Assembly (NCBI RefSeq): GCF_033095965.1
Contig: NZ_AP026801.1
Location: forward strand, 186,001-250,000
Direction of reading: 5' to 3'
Source: Xylocopilactobacillus apis
GTDB lineage: Bacteria; Bacillota; Bacilli; Lactobacillales; Lactobacillaceae
Length of the DNA stretch: 64,000 nt
Made by a program: the position numbers and the translations under genes. Shown in pieces: positions 16,665 to 26,073 of the stretch (position 1 is the first letter of the stretch; the number at the start of each line of letters is the position of its first letter). The notes beneath the pieces are model-generated. The model was given only the letters and a program-made list of their open reading frames with translations, made no database searches and had not been told where the DNA came from.

Positions 16665-17702
16665 ATGAAGAAGCACAAAAAATTATTAATTGTTATTGCA
16701 GGACTGATCGTTGCTTTTGTAGTTGGAACGATCATTGTTAATAATCAGAATAAAGAGCGCAATAAAATTCGAGCAATCAAGCCAGAATATGAATTATATA
16801 CAGTAAATGATGTTCCGCCGCTTTCGATGACGGGAAAAATTATCGCAGATAGAACTCAAGCTCTTAATTCTCCTGCAGGTAAGTTGGATCAGCTGAATGT
16901 AAAAGATGGGCAAACGGTTAAAAGCGGCGATGTTCTTTTAACTGTGACCGACACTGCTACGCAAGAAGCAATTAGTAATCAAAAAGATGTGATTAGTAAG
17001 GCTAATAAAGCACTAAATTCAGCTAATAGCGCATTGCGCAGTGCTCAACAAAGTTACAATCAAGCTGACAGCGAGGCTAAAGCTGGGATGAAAGAAGAAG
17101 TTAATAAGGCGCAGGAAGAAGTTAATGATGCTAATAGTAACTTACAAGATGAAAATAATAAGCTTACTGACTTGCAGAATAAACTTCATGTTAATTTAAC
17201 AGCTCCATTTGACGGCATTATTTCAATTGACAGCAGTTCAAAAGACGGAGCCCCAGCTTTAACGATTAATTCTACTAAGAAAGTTCTGCAAGCAAGTGTT
17301 TCAGAATATGATTACGCTAAAATTCAACCGGGTTATGAAGTGACGGTAACAGGAATTGACGGAACGCCAAATCAAAAAGTAAAAATTACTAAAGTCAATC
17401 AAGTTCCAAGTAATCAGGGAAAAGGAATCGCATATTATTCTTTTGCCGCTGATGTCAGCAATGACTTTTTATATGGTCAAAGCGTGAAATTAAAAGTCGC
17501 TCAAAAAGGGCTCAAAATTCCTGAAGGTGCTGTGTATAAAGGCAATATTTATAAGGTAATAAACGGCAAGGTTCGCGTAACTAAGGCAGATGTTACTCGA
17601 AAAGGCGATATCTACATCGTAAATTACGGCGTAGCTAAAGGCGAAAAAATTATTTTAAATCCAGATTCCAAGTTAAAAGATGGCGGAACCTTTCATGATT
17701 GA
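16665..17702 (+). CDS. Membrane-fusion (HlyD/MacA-like) subunit of an ABC exporter
   Basis: Adaptor subunit, 345 residues, anchored by an N-terminal helix (about 6-25). A lipoyl-like hairpin (L-D-Q-L-N-V-K-D-G-Q-T-V-K-S-G-D) is followed by an alpha-helical coiled coil rich in Ala, Asn and Glu (about 100-170), a second lipoyl half (L-T-A-P-F-D-G-I-I-S) and a beta-barrel domain. This is the MacA/YknX architecture. It overlaps the ATPase gene by 8 bases and forms a tripartite exporter with the next two genes. Confidence 0.88.
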   Translation: MKKHKKLLIVIAGLIVAFVVGTIIVNNQNKERNKIRAIKPEYELYTVNDVPPLSMTGKIIADRTQALNSPAGKLDQLNVKDGQTVKSGDVLLTVTDTATQEAISNQKDVISKANKALNSANSALRSAQQSYNQADSEAKAGMKEEVNKAQEEVNDANSNLQDENNKLTDLQNKLHVNLTAPFDGIISIDSSSKDGAPALTINSTKKVLQASVSEYDYAKIQPGYEVTVTGIDGTPNQKVKITKVNQVPSNQGKGIAYYSFAADVSNDFLYGQSVKLKVAQKGLKIPEGAVYKGNIYKVINGKVRVTKADVTRKGDIYIVNYGVAKGEKIILNPDSKLKDGGTFHD

Positions 17703-18384
17703 TTTATCAGAAGTTAACAAAAGTTATAAACAAGGTAAAGAGGATTACCAAGTTTTATATGATATAAACCTAAAGATTAATGAAGGCGAGTTCGTTGCAA
17801 TCATGGGGCCATCCGGCTCAGGTAAATCGACGCTTATTGATATCATTGGTTTTTTGGATCAAAAATTTAAAGGTGAATACGTTTTTGATGATGTGAAGGT
17901 CAATAAGTTAAGCCGCAAAGAGCATGCCAAATTAAGGAATAAGTCAGTAGGTTTTATTTTTCAAAACTTTAAATTGATTAATAATCAAAATGTCGGTGAA
18001 AATATTGCGCTTCCTTTACTTTATGCGGGTTCTAAGCGAAAAGAAATCTTAAAGCGGGTTAATGAGGTCTTAGATCAAGTGGGACTTAAAGGCAGTTATC
18101 ATAAAATGCCCAAGAATCTCTCCGGTGGTCAGCAGCAGCGAGTGGCAATTGCGCGGGCAATTGTCGGTAAACCCAATTTTTTGGTAGCTGATGAACCAAC
18201 AGGAGCTTTAGATTCAGCCACTTCCAAAGAAATTATTGAGCTTTTTAAAGCTTTAAACGAAAACGGGACCACAATTATTATGGTTACTCATGATGAGAAA
18301 GTTGCTAATCAAGCTCATCGGCTGGTTAACATTTTAGATGGTCGGATCCAAAGCGACGAGGAGGTTCAAATTGCGAATACGTGA
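17695..18384 (+). CDS. MacB/YknY-like ABC transporter ATPase
   Basis: A 229-residue ATPase with Walker A G-P-S-G-S-G-K-S, the MacB-type Q-loop region F-I-F-Q-N-F-K-L-I, signature L-S-G-G-Q-Q-Q-R, Walker B L-V-A-D-E-P and H-loop V-T-H-D. The start is placed at the ATG at 17695, which gives the family N-terminus M-I-D-L-S-E-V-N-K-S-Y; an in-frame ATG at 17680 would add five residues. It is one of the LolD/MacB group that moves peptides or lipoproteins. Confidence 0.92.
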   Translation: MIDLSEVNKSYKQGKEDYQVLYDINLKINEGEFVAIMGPSGSGKSTLIDIIGFLDQKFKGEYVFDDVKVNKLSRKEHAKLRNKSVGFIFQNFKLINNQNVGENIALPLLYAGSKRKEILKRVNEVLDQVGLKGSYHKMPKNLSGGQQQRVAIARAIVGKPNFLVADEPTGALDSATSKEIIELFKALNENGTTIIMVTHDEKVANQAHRLVNILDGRIQSDEEVQIANT

Positions 18385-19546
18385 ATTATTTACCAGTGCC
18401 TTGCGCTCTCTTTGGTCCAATAAACGACGCAGTATTTTGACAATGCTTGGAATTATTATCGGAATTGCGGCAGTCATCACGATTTTATCTTTAGGTGACG
18501 GACTTCGAATTGATACTTTGAAAAACTTACAAGCTGATAGCGACGGTAAGCAGTCATCTCAAATTCAATTTGGCTCAATGACAGACGATCAGAGTATTTC
18601 TGGTTTTAATGAAAATGATGTCAATAAAGTTCAAGAAAATGGGAAAGTCGCCAAAGTTAAAATTCAATCAGATGATAAAGGAATGGTGTTCGGCGAAGGA
18701 ACGATTAATGGACAGAAGACCAATTCTGATCTTTATTTAGTTTCAAAGCCTAACCGTAAATTTCTTGTTCAAGGACGAGGGATTACCAAAGAAGACCTCC
18801 TTGCCGAAAATCCAGTCGCATTAGTGAATGAAAGCACCGCAAAAAAGGGCTATAAAACGGTCAAAAATGCACTTAATGCAAGTATTGAGCTAGGTGGAAT
18901 CAATTATACGATTGTGGGAGTTATCTCAAACGACGCTCGTAAAGAAGAGTACAACACTTATCAAATTGTGGTACCTCGTAAGTTGTATAGTGCTAACGTG
19001 CCGAAGAATACAATGAAATTAACGTTTGTGATGGGAGCTGATGTCGCAAAAGAGACTGACAAAATTACCGAACAGCTTAACAAAACGGGATCTCAACATA
19101 ATTTAGGACGATATAACTATAATAATGAATCGGAATTTCTCAAGCAAGCGAGTGATTCAATTAAGGCAATTACTTATTTTGTAGTTGCAATTGCGGGAAT
19201 TTCACTTTTTATCGCTGGAATTGGCGTTATGAACATGATGTATATTTCAGTTAGCGAGCGAACCCAAGAAATTGGAATCCGGATGGCAGTGGGAGCCACT
19301 CAAAGGCAAATTCTATGGCAGTTTTTAATTGAAGCGGTGACCTTAACCTTAATTGGTGGAATGGTGGGCTACTTATCGGGGCTGGGAATTGCCCGTGCTG
19401 TTTCAAATTTCATGCCTTTTAAAGCCAGCGTAACTTTTTCGACGTTCTTGTTAGCGTTTGGCACTTCGACAATCATTGGAATAGTTTTTGGAATTTTGCC
19501 AGCAAAAACCGCCAGCAACAAAAATTTGATTGAAATTTTACGGTAA
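18371..19546 (+). CDS. MacB/YknZ-like ABC transporter permease
   Basis: A 391-residue permease with the MacB/FtsX layout: one N-terminal helix (R-S-I-L-T-M-L-G-I-I-I-G-I-A-A-V), a large extracellular domain (about 55-260), then three C-terminal helices with the conserved I-G-V-M-N-M-M-Y-I-S-V-S-E-R-T-Q-E-I-G segment. TTG start at 18371, 7 bases after GAGGAGG, overlapping the ATPase gene by 14 bases. Only this permease is present, so the complex would use a dimer, as in MacB. Confidence 0.9.
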   Translation: MRIRELFTSALRSLWSNKRRSILTMLGIIIGIAAVITILSLGDGLRIDTLKNLQADSDGKQSSQIQFGSMTDDQSISGFNENDVNKVQENGKVAKVKIQSDDKGMVFGEGTINGQKTNSDLYLVSKPNRKFLVQGRGITKEDLLAENPVALVNESTAKKGYKTVKNALNASIELGGINYTIVGVISNDARKEEYNTYQIVVPRKLYSANVPKNTMKLTFVMGADVAKETDKITEQLNKTGSQHNLGRYNYNNESEFLKQASDSIKAITYFVVAIAGISLFIAGIGVMNMMYISVSERTQEIGIRMAVGATQRQILWQFLIEAVTLTLIGGMVGYLSGLGIARAVSNFMPFKASVTFSTFLLAFGTSTIIGIVFGILPAKTASNKNLIEILR

Positions 19547-19611
19547 AAATATTTAATCAATTTATAAGACGTTGTCGCAATAAATTGAGATTTATTAATC
19601 AAGGAGATCTT

Positions 19612-21603
19612 ATGAAAAAAGCTTTTGTTTTACTCTCAACTTTAATTGCGGCAATGTTCTTTATTTGGGAACTCGTTCAGCGATCAGATGAATTTTTGTT
19701 TGATATGACGAACAATGTCATTCTTGAAGAAGGTTCGAAGTCCATCACAAAAGAAAAGTTTGACCAATCACTAAATAATTTGGCGTTAAAGCATCATAGT
19801 TTAGTTGTCAATCGAATCGTAGTTCCTAAGAAAAACAATCAATCGTTTGTTTATCAGAAGTTTGGTAATGGAGAGCTGACGAAGGGATTCAAAGAAGCAA
19901 CTGAAGCTGAACAAAAAGCAACTTCAGTAATTTCTCAATACCGAATTATTTCAGGAGGTCTTACCGATGCACAATTGGCAGACCATTTTACAAAGTTAGG
20001 TTATAAGGCAAAAATTTTACCAAAGCGAGGAATGTTTCTAACTGCAGCAAGTTTTTTGTTTAGTAATTCCCTATTATTGTCACTACTAGTATTTATATTA
20101 ACCTTTGCTGCTTTGACGATCATTTTACGAATTAAAGATCTTCGATCAGCAGGAATTCGTCTAATTTCCGGTGAGAGTATTTGGTCAATTATGTCTGCAG
20201 ATGTTAAATCTGATGCTCTATTCATTACGGCATCTTTTCTAATTGGTAATGGGCTTGGTTTGATTGTGTTTCTCATGAAAGGATTATTACACTTGCCAAT
20301 CTGGCGCATCTTGTTAGGTGCTCTGATGATCTATGATGGGATGTTGTTACTAATCTCGTTTTTACTTAGTTTTATTTACTTGGTGGGGTTGCGTAAGAAA
20401 GATTTGATAAGCATTATCAAAGGAAAATTACCGGTCGGACGATTAATTGGAATGATGCTGTTTTGTCAGCTTTTGGCAGTAATAATTGTTGGTTATGGAG
20501 TAAGCATGGTTCCAGTTTATTACTCAGAGATGCAGGAAATGAAACGAGCTGCTGATGAATGGGATAGATTAGATTCACGAGTTAACTTGATGACAGGTCT
20601 TGCTTCTGGCAGTCACGAGCAAAAAACAATGGAAAATGATGTTGAAAAATGGTATCAGCTTTTAGATGATGCGATTAATAATCATGATGCAATTGTGGTT
20701 GAAAACAATTTTCAAATTTATGTGGGACACTTTGAGCACCCAAGAGGGATTACAATTGATTCTTATGATCCTGAAGGAAATACTTTATATGTGACGCCAA
20801 ATTATTTAAAGTTTGCAAATATTAAACTTGATTCGCAAACTCAAAATAAAATTAATCATTTAAAGTTAGGCGAATTTGGTTTAGTTCTACCTGAAAAATT
20901 AAAGAGCGATACTAGAAAATATCAACAAATGTATGAGAAAAATTTTGCCTCAATGACTGATAAGACAGTCAAATCATCGTCAATTATCTCTTATGTCGAT
21001 AATCAAAAAGAAAGGTTCATTTTTAATAATATAGGTATTAAACCGCAACAATTTCTTAAAGATCCAATCATTGTGGTCGTCACCCCGAGGTCAACTGGTA
21101 ATAATTTTAATTCAAAAATTTTCTGGCGTAATTTATCAGCTTCTTATACCTTTTTTAAAGGATATGATCAGACCAAAAATCTGTTAAAGAAGTATCATTT
21201 GTATGATCAAATTGCAGAAATAACGAACAGTCAGCAGAGTTATGAACGCCAAATTCAATTTTTCCGTAATCAGACGATCACATTTTTCGTAAATTCGATT
21301 CTTGCAATTATCACTTCCGCAATTCTTTTCAATTCGATGAACCTTCTTTATTTTGAAGAATTTAGAAAAGATATCTTCATTAAACGAATTTCTGGTATGA
21401 AGTTCTTTGAATTGCATCGGAATTATCTAATAATTCAGTTCGTAATTTTGATTATTGGGTTAGGGATTAGTTTATTTGGAACCCAAAATATCGTGACGAA
21501 CGTATTAACCCTCGCAATTTTTGGCGCAAATTTATTTATCAGTTTAACTAATCAAATAAAGAAAGAAGATGAATTTTCAGTCACCGTCTTGAAAGGAATG
21601 TAA
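19612..21603 (+). CDS. Bacteriocin-associated integral membrane protein (DUF1430-type)
   Basis: Large membrane protein of 663 residues. It has one N-terminal helix, then a cluster of hydrophobic segments at about 145-300, a large extracellular domain at about 310-540 and three C-terminal helices ending near residue 655. This is the FtsX-like layout of the bacteriocin-associated, putative immunity membrane family (DUF1430) that occurs with a dedicated ATPase. The start is the ATG at 19612, behind AAGGAGAT. It is followed after 2 bases by that ATPase gene, which is broken. It probably forms an export or self-protection complex; the target is unknown. Confidence 0.75.
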   Translation: MKKAFVLLSTLIAAMFFIWELVQRSDEFLFDMTNNVILEEGSKSITKEKFDQSLNNLALKHHSLVVNRIVVPKKNNQSFVYQKFGNGELTKGFKEATEAEQKATSVISQYRIISGGLTDAQLADHFTKLGYKAKILPKRGMFLTAASFLFSNSLLLSLLVFILTFAALTIILRIKDLRSAGIRLISGESIWSIMSADVKSDALFITASFLIGNGLGLIVFLMKGLLHLPIWRILLGALMIYDGMLLLISFLLSFIYLVGLRKKDLISIIKGKLPVGRLIGMMLFCQLLAVIIVGYGVSMVPVYYSEMQEMKRAADEWDRLDSRVNLMTGLASGSHEQKTMENDVEKWYQLLDDAINNHDAIVVENNFQIYVGHFEHPRGITIDSYDPEGNTLYVTPNYLKFANIKLDSQTQNKINHLKLGEFGLVLPEKLKSDTRKYQQMYEKNFASMTDKTVKSSSIISYVDNQKERFIFNNIGIKPQQFLKDPIIVVVTPRSTGNNFNSKIFWRNLSASYTFFKGYDQTKNLLKKYHLYDQIAEITNSQQSYERQIQFFRNQTITFFVNSILAIITSAILFNSMNLLYFEEFRKDIFIKRISGMKFFELHRNYLIIQFVILIIGLGISLFGTQNIVTNVLTLAIFGANLFISLTNQIKKEDEFSVTVLKGM

Positions 21604-21605
21604 CA

Positions 21606-22263
21606 ATGATTAAAATTAAAAATCTTACTAAAACATTTGAAGATCGCAAGGTTTTAAATAAAACGAATTTAACTTTTGAAAATGGAAAAGTCTATGCCAT
21701 TATCGGTCCAAGCGGCAGCGGTAAAACAACCTTATTAAATATTATTGAATATTATTGATAAATTAGAAAAATTTAATTCTGGCACTGTGATTTATAATGA
21801 GCAGCCTTTAAATAAGATTAAGGCTCAACAATTCTTTAGAGATGATCTGGGATATTTGTTTCAAAATTTTGGCCTTTTAGAGAGCAATACAATTGCGGAA
21901 AATCTAGATTTGGGATTGATCGGTCGAAAATTAAAGAAGGAAGATAAGATTTCATTAGAGGAGAAAGCGCTAGAAAAAGTCGGCTTAGAATATCTTGATC
22001 TGAAACAAAAAATATTTGCTTTATCAGGTGGTGAAGCTCAGCGAGTTGCAATTGCTAAAGTAATTCTTAAAGATCCGCCTTTGATTTTAGCAGATGAACC
22101 AACGGCAGCGCTTGATCCCCAAACTTCTGAAGAAATTATGTCAATTATTTTATCTTTAAGAAACCAAAAACGCATCATCATTTTGGCGACGCATAATCCA
22201 CTTATTTGGAATCAGGCTAATGAAGTGATTGATATAAGAGATATCTCGAACGTTGAGAAATAG
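21606..22263 (+). pseudogene. ABC transporter ATPase broken by a 10-bp tandem duplication
   Basis: ATPase partner of the upstream DUF1430-type protein. Translation from the ATG at 21606 gives a normal N-terminus with Walker A (G-P-S-G-S-G-K-T), then hits TGA at 21756-21758. The rest of the domain, including L-F-Q-N-F-G, signature [13 protein letters not shown] and the H-loop A-T-H-N, continues in the next frame to 22263. AATATTATTG occurs twice in direct tandem (21738-21747 and 21748-21757). Removing one copy restores one 215-residue protein reading [16 protein letters not shown] at 21745 could start the second part, but that product would lack Walker A. Confidence 0.88.
21738..21757 (+). repeat. 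Exact 10-bp tandem duplication inside the ATPase gene
   Basis: Two adjacent copies of AATATTATTG, directly after the Walker A coding region. The 10-base gain shifts the frame. Slipped-strand loss of one copy would restore the gene. Confidence 0.95.
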
Positions 22264-22289
22264 CTGGCGTGTAAACACCAGCTACTGAT

Positions 22290-22316
22290 AAGCTATCCCA
22301 CGTAGGATGGCTTTTT
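22290..22316 (+). terminator. Intrinsic terminator of the PadR/ABC module
   Basis: AAGCTATCC and GGATGGCTT form a stem with one G-T pair around CACGTA, followed by five T. An additional hairpin, TAGCTGG...CCAGCTA (22261-22284), overlaps the stop codon of the ATPase gene. Confidence 0.75.
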
Positions 22317-22340
22317 ACTTGAAAAACAATGTTTCCAAAA

Positions 22341-23198
22341 TTATCGATCTAAACAGCTATTTATAAATCCTAACATGTTTTGATAAGCATCATCGAGATT
22401 ATATTTTTTGAAAATCTTGAGATCAGAAATAAGTTTGTTGTAACCTTCATTATTGAATTTGATCATTAGCTTTTGAAGCTGGCAGTAAATTGAATAATAA
22501 ATACGATCAGTTAGAAATGCGGGATTATCGTTTAAAAAATCTTTATAGGAATTTAAATAAAAATCTAAATCTGTTAAATTTTTCCTTTCAAAAGCCAGTA
22601 CGATTGTGTTGTTGGTGTAAGTAACTATATAAATATGTTTTTGATTACCCCCGAGTGGTAATGTTTCTAAAGAATTTAGAACAGTTTTATGATGCGCTTT
22701 AATAAAATCATTACTAAAAATAAACAATAAATCCGAATACAAAGATATATCGTTAAGAAACCAAGAATCAAATTTAAGCAGATATTTCGTTATTTCTTTA
22801 GCAATTTCTTTGGAATTTTCGAGGGGAAGATCATGTATTTTGTGATATATCGCTTTAACTCGCATTGAATTGATTTTGTGTTTTTTCAGACCGGTTTGTT
22901 TATAAAGGGTTATTTCTTCATTAACCAGTTCATTCATCTTTTCTTTGTTATAACATGTTTCGTTCATTTTGTTTAGAAACGACTGTGACTCTAAGACCTG
23001 ATTTTCAGCAGCAAGTGTGAAAAACTCAACTGGGTGAATATCTAATCGATCCAAGAAACTTAGCAATAAATAAGATGGAATATTTCCTGATTGTTCCATT
23101 CTGGATAGAGCTGCTTGGGAGGAAATCCCTTCAGCTAGTTGTTTTTGAGTAATTCCTCTGCTAGTTCTTAGCTTTTTTAATAGTTTTCCGTGATTCAT
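22341..23198 (-). CDS. Rgg/GadR/MutR-type transcriptional regulator
   Basis: A 285-residue protein with an N-terminal Cro/CI helix-turn-helix (L-R-T-S-R-G-I-T-Q-K-Q-L-A-E then Q-A-A-L-S-R-M-E-Q) and a long all-helical C-terminal part typical of Rgg-type, peptide-responsive regulators. The highly conserved S-R-M-E-x-S-G-x-I-P is present. It is divergent from a five-gene ABC exporter that it probably controls. I looked for a short hydrophobic pheromone gene in the 150-base divergent region and saw none with a usable start. Confidence 0.85.
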   Translation of the reverse strand: MNHGKLLKKLRTSRGITQKQLAEGISSQAALSRMEQSGNIPSYLLLSFLDRLDIHPVEFFTLAAENQVLESQSFLNKMNETCYNKEKMNELVNEEITLYKQTGLKKHKINSMRVKAIYHKIHDLPLENSKEIAKEITKYLLKFDSWFLNDISLYSDLLFIFSNDFIKAHHKTVLNSLETLPLGGNQKHIYIVTYTNNTIVLAFERKNLTDLDFYLNSYKDFLNDNPAFLTDRIYYSIYCQLQKLMIKFNNEGYNKLISDLKIFKKYNLDDAYQNMLGFINSCLDR

Positions 23199-23350
23199 AG
23201 ACTTTTTAACTTTCTGTAATATGTGATAAAAATCCGATATCGAATAAAAAAAGAAAAATACATAAGTATTATATATAATAATATTAAACTATTTATGCTG
23301 ATAATTATTGATTATTTTTTTAGTAATTGTTTGCTGCTGTGGGAGTAACT

Positions 23351-24148
23351 ATGAAGTTTATTCGTTTACGATTTTTTCATCAAAGATATCAACTCGGTCT
23401 GTTGTTGGGACTAATAATAATAGTTATTCACATCTGTTTGGGGCAAATACCAGATACTGAATATTTAAATGGGGTTCGAATTAACCACGTGGCAATATTT
23501 GAATGGATTGGTTTTGATCTTAATATGGTTTTTCCAAACTTTTTTTATTTAGTTTTACCGATTTTGTGTTCATTAGGGCCGTCTCTCGCCATAACTGAGG
23601 ACTTAAAAAGTGGTTTTGCCAGTCGAATGACCCAATTTTCATTTAGAAGATACTTAATAGGTAATTTAGGAATTTCGTTTTTGTGGGGTGCTTTTACGGT
23701 AATAATTCCCCTTTTAATTGATTGCTTAACCGCTCTATGGTTGTTTCCAAATGTTACCCCTAATTTAATAGCCAGTTATGGATTAGAAATTGTTCCGGGG
23801 CTTACTTATGGGGCAAAGCTTTTTTATCAGCAGCCGTTTTTACTTGTTTTGGGATATATAATTCTTGGTGGAATTACCGGAGGAATTTATGCGCTGATAA
23901 GTGTACTTAGTGGGATAATTTCTCGTAATCTTTATTTAGCTGCAAGCACTCCTTTAATTTTAGTTACGATTGTGACGCTTATATCCAATGTTTTCCCGAA
24001 GTTTATTTATTCTCCTACTTATATCATGATGCCCTCCAGCCAAAAAAGTATCCCGCCACTAAACATTGTGTGTGTTATTTATTCATTAATTATCGTCGGA
24101 TTAATTGGGGGAATTTGGAATGAGTTCAAACACAAAATTGTTATTTAA
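23351..24148 (+). CDS. ABC-2-type membrane permease subunit (first of three)
   Basis: A 265-residue integral membrane protein with about six helices and no recognised catalytic motif. It opens an ABC operon. The start is the ATG at 23351 because GGGAG lies 7 bases upstream; the in-frame TTG at 23327 has no such site. The long extracellular N-terminal loop and later helix pairs resemble ABC-2 permeases of peptide exporters. It overlaps the next gene by 29 bases. Confidence 0.65.
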   Translation: MKFIRLRFFHQRYQLGLLLGLIIIVIHICLGQIPDTEYLNGVRINHVAIFEWIGFDLNMVFPNFFYLVLPILCSLGPSLAITEDLKSGFASRMTQFSFRRYLIGNLGISFLWGAFTVIIPLLIDCLTALWLFPNVTPNLIASYGLEIVPGLTYGAKLFYQQPFLLVLGYIILGGITGGIYALISVLSGIISRNLYLAASTPLILVTIVTLISNVFPKFIYSPTYIMMPSSQKSIPPLNIVCVIYSLIIVGLIGGIWNEFKHKIVI

Positions 24149-24812
24149 AATTGGAAAGAAAAAAATTGCGCTTATTGTTGTTTTTAATTTCTTAATCTTA
24201 ACGTTTCAGTTTATTGATTATCTTAAGGCTGAAAAAGTAGTTATGGGAGTTTTTAATTTATTAGTCTTTGGCTCAGTCCAAAAACCTTTTTTGTCATACG
24301 TGTTTTTTCCTTTAATCTGTTTGGAAACTTTACTGATGTTTTCGAAATTTTCTTTATATCAACTACAGAATCAAAGCAAGATAACAAACTTGATGAAAGA
24401 AATTGCTAAAAGATCGTTACTATTAGTAATGACAATTATGGCGAGCGGAATTCCAGCTTCGATCTTAGTAACTTTAATTTCTAAATCAGAGATTAATATA
24501 TTAAATGAATTGGTTAGTATAGCTCTTTATATCTTGATGCAAGCTTGGATTTTTGTAATCGGATATTTGGTGGTGTTGATTAAACAAGTTAATAAGAAGA
24601 ATTTAACGGCAATTGCCTTAGTTATGCTGATGATTGCAATCAATATTTATTTGGTAATTTTCGGACAATTTAGCTTTGGATTGGGCGGATTGATTTATTT
24701 TAAAATGTCGATAAAATTTTTAGATTTATTTTTTCAAATAATCGAATTAATTTTATTTACTGTGATAGTTACGGAGTTGAGCAAATGGATTTTAGAAGCA
24801 GCCGATTATTAA
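24120..24812 (+). CDS. Membrane protein of the Rgg-linked ABC exporter (second)
   Basis: A 230-residue protein with six predicted helices (first near 15-33, last near 205-225). No family was recognised directly. The ATG at 24120 follows GGGGGAATTTGGA. Overlap with both neighbours (29 bases upstream, 28 downstream) shows tight translational coupling. It is probably a permease half or partner of the ATPase at 25438. Confidence 0.6.
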   Translation: MSSNTKLLFKIGKKKIALIVVFNFLILTFQFIDYLKAEKVVMGVFNLLVFGSVQKPFLSYVFFPLICLETLLMFSKFSLYQLQNQSKITNLMKEIAKRSLLLVMTIMASGIPASILVTLISKSEINILNELVSIALYILMQAWIFVIGYLVVLIKQVNKKNLTAIALVMLMIAINIYLVIFGQFSFGLGGLIYFKMSIKFLDLFFQIIELILFTVIVTELSKWILEAADY

Positions 24813-25426
24813 ATTCTCACTGGCGAATGTTTTTGTATTTTTTATATCGAAGTCGCTTTAGAATTGCTCTTCTTCTAGTCTTTGAAATAATAATCGGGAT
24901 AGTCTATAAAGGTGATTGGTTACTGTGGGGGATAGAAACGGATAATAATTTTAAAATTGTTCCGATTACCTGGCTTTTTATGATTATGAATTCGCAATTT
25001 ATGGTTGGTGACAGCTGTCGTCAAATGGTAAAGAAATTTTACCCGACCCATATCCGTTTTAGTTTATTTCAGTTAATGATTTCAGTATTTGTTACAAGCA
25101 CTTTTACAACTGTGATTGCTGAATTCATAATTTTGTTAAAAATTCAAAGCAGTTTCTATCTCTATACTTTTTTGGTGATCTGGGCTCTAACGATTTCATT
25201 TGGCTTACTCAGCATTTTTATTAAACCGATTCTGCTTCATTTCATTTCAATCTTATTATTGGTAGTTACAACATATCTTAACTGGCCTCATTTTATGAGT
25301 TCCACAATGTTAGTTCGTTATCAAGAAACACAATTTTTAGCTGATAGCCTCGTTCTGGGAGCTTTCTTAGTAGCTGTGTTAGTAATTACTAATCTAAAAA
25401 TGAAAAAGCTCGATTACACTTTATAA
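24785..25426 (+). CDS. Membrane protein of the Rgg-linked ABC exporter (third)
   Basis: A 213-residue, six-helix membrane protein with a basic N-terminus (F-L-Y-R-S-R-F-R-I-A-L). It has the general look of an ABC-2 permease but no decisive motif. The ATG follows GGAG by 7 bases and lies inside the preceding gene. It ends 11 bases before the ATPase gene. Confidence 0.6.
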   Translation: MDFRSSRLLNSHWRMFLYFLYRSRFRIALLLVFEIIIGIVYKGDWLLWGIETDNNFKIVPITWLFMIMNSQFMVGDSCRQMVKKFYPTHIRFSLFQLMISVFVTSTFTTVIAEFIILLKIQSSFYLYTFLVIWALTISFGLLSIFIKPILLHFISILLLVVTTYLNWPHFMSSTMLVRYQETQFLADSLVLGAFLVAVLVITNLKMKKLDYTL

Positions 25427-25437
25427 AGGAAGAAATA

Positions 25438-26073
25438 ATGTCAATAATTAAGTTAGATCACATAAATAAAACAATTGGTCAGAAGATGATTCTAAATGAT
25501 ATTTCTTTAGAATTAGATGAGCAGTTAGTTTATGGTTTTGCAGGTCCCAATGGTTCAGGAAAGACGATGTTATTAAAAAGCATCATTGGATTTGTTCACC
25601 CAACTTCGGGTCAGGTTGAAGTGATGGGACAAAAAATCCGCAAAGATGTTTTATTTGCACCAACTATTGGATTCTCTTTTGGGACAGAAGGATTATTACC
25701 CATTTTTGATGGCAAAACAAACCTTCAATTAATTTTGAGTGCCGATCCAAAGTCCAACAAATATCATCAAATTGAAGAAATTCTTCGATTAGTAGGATTA
25801 GATCCAAACGATCGGAGAACTGTTAAAAATTATTCTCTTGGAATGCAGCAGCGTCTTAGTATTGGCTGTGCATTAATTAATGATCTACCAATCATTATTT
25901 TAGATGAACCGACAAACGGCTTAGATAAGAAAGGGCAGGAATTTTTGGTTCAATTAATTGGAAAATTAAAGTCGCAGCGTAAAACCGTTCTTTTAACTAG
26001 TCATGATGAGGCATTTTTAACTAAAGTCAGTGATCAGGTATTTAATATAAGCGAAGGACAAATCGTTGAATAA
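25438..26073 (+). CDS. ABC exporter ATPase of the Rgg-linked operon
   Basis: A 211-residue ATPase, shorter than most ABC-2 ATPases. Walker A G-P-N-G-S-G-K-T, variant signature Y-S-L-G-M-Q-Q-R, Walker B I-I-L-D-E-P-T-N-G-L-D and switch T-S-H-D are all present. This is the pattern of BcrA/MutF-type drug and lantibiotic exporters. AAAGGAAG precedes the ATG. The last codons overlap the start of the next gene by 8 bases. Confidence 0.9.
   Translation: MSIIKLDHINKTIGQKMILNDISLELDEQLVYGFAGPNGSGKTMLLKSIIGFVHPTSGQVEVMGQKIRKDVLFAPTIGFSFGTEGLLPIFDGKTNLQLILSADPKSNKYHQIEEILRLVGLDPNDRRTVKNYSLGMQQRLSIGCALINDLPIIILDEPTNGLDKKGQEFLVQLIGKLKSQRKTVLLTSHDEAFLTKVSDQVFNISEGQIVE

Noticed and set aside
23199-23350. 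Short pheromone gene for the Rgg regulator
   Set aside because: No short hydrophobic frame with a start and ribosome binding site was found on either strand of the divergent region.
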